The position numbers and the translations under genes were made by a program. A DNA stretch of 64,000 nucleotides. Origin: Roseiconus lacunae. Its GTDB lineage: Bacteria > Planctomycetota > Planctomycetia > Pirellulales > Pirellulaceae. Positions 63,982 to 64,000 of this stretch are shown here, in pieces. The first letter of the stretch is position 1, and every line of letters begins with the position of its first letter. Below the pieces are notes generated by a model, which saw only the letters and a program-made list of their open reading frames with translations, was not told the DNA's origin and did not search any database. Where the stretch lies: positions 1 to 64,000 of the forward strand of contig NZ_VSZO01000005.1 of assembly GCF_008312935.1 (NCBI RefSeq), in the 5' to 3' direction.

Positions 63982-64000
63982 GAAACGACGACGTTTGGGT

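Overview
The window looks like a chromosomal segment of a planctomycete close to Rhodopirellula and its relatives. The reasons are the planctomycete-type integrase N-terminus, the leucine-rich-repeat/propeller and PQQ-propeller secreted proteins, the sulfatase-modifying-factor protein, the YkgJ, DUF1572 and bifunctional-nuclease genes, and a GC content near one half. This is an inference from gene content; no rRNA or marker gene is present to fix the genus.

Layout. (1) 1-13.9 kb is an accessory region. An IS256-type transposase end interrupts an ATPase gene. A 3' fragment of tRNA-Arg(TCT) is followed 107 bp later by a truncated integrase, which is the usual edge of a genomic island. After it comes a cassette-like run of single, mostly minus-strand small genes separated by diverged copies of long shared intergenic repeats. 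It includes an Acb2/Tad1-like anti-defence protein, a nitrilase broken by one stop codon, a methyltransferase, a DUF1643-like protein, a frameshifted K+ channel and a frameshifted glycine-rich gene. (2) 13.9-35.3 kb is mostly housekeeping: an LRR/propeller secreted protein, DUF1572/DinB, OsmC, PEP carboxylase, tRNA-Gln, a WYL regulator, RsmG, a panC-UXS pair, a DUF151 nuclease, glycogen branching enzyme, a catalytically degenerate RNase H-like protein, YkgJ, glpK-glpD and initiator tRNA-Met. (3) 35.6-42.8 kb is a second mixed region. It has an AbiEi-like regulator with palindromic operators and a vestigial partner, a helix-turn-helix gene split by an in-frame TAG, an FGE/SUMF1-type protein and a large membrane-anchored protein. 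(4) 42.8-47.8 kb is a minus-strand sulfur module: a rhodanese/TM protein, a TauE/SafE exporter, an ETHE1-like metallo-hydrolase with two rhodanese domains, a DsrE protein split at an ATGA overlap, and a damaged cytochrome/rhodanese gene. (5) 48.3-64 kb holds a diadenylate cyclase fused to a YbbR-like domain, a second GH13 branching-type enzyme, a broken HELAH metallopeptidase gene, a methyltransferase, a PQQ-propeller/MFS pair, an HPP protein, a CBS-HEPN-like fusion, a P-type cation ATPase and a two-TM K+ channel.

The genes combine into a few modules: glycerol entry (glpK-glpD), glycogen synthesis (two GH13 enzymes), sulfide/persulfide handling (42.8-47.8 kb) and ion transport (58-64 kb). Intergenic spaces repeatedly carry one ~100-bp REP-like element (seven copies recognised by eye). 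The most unusual part is the cassette-like array at 1.6-13 kb, whose long repeats and gene order recall integron cassettes but lack recognisable canonical attC ends.
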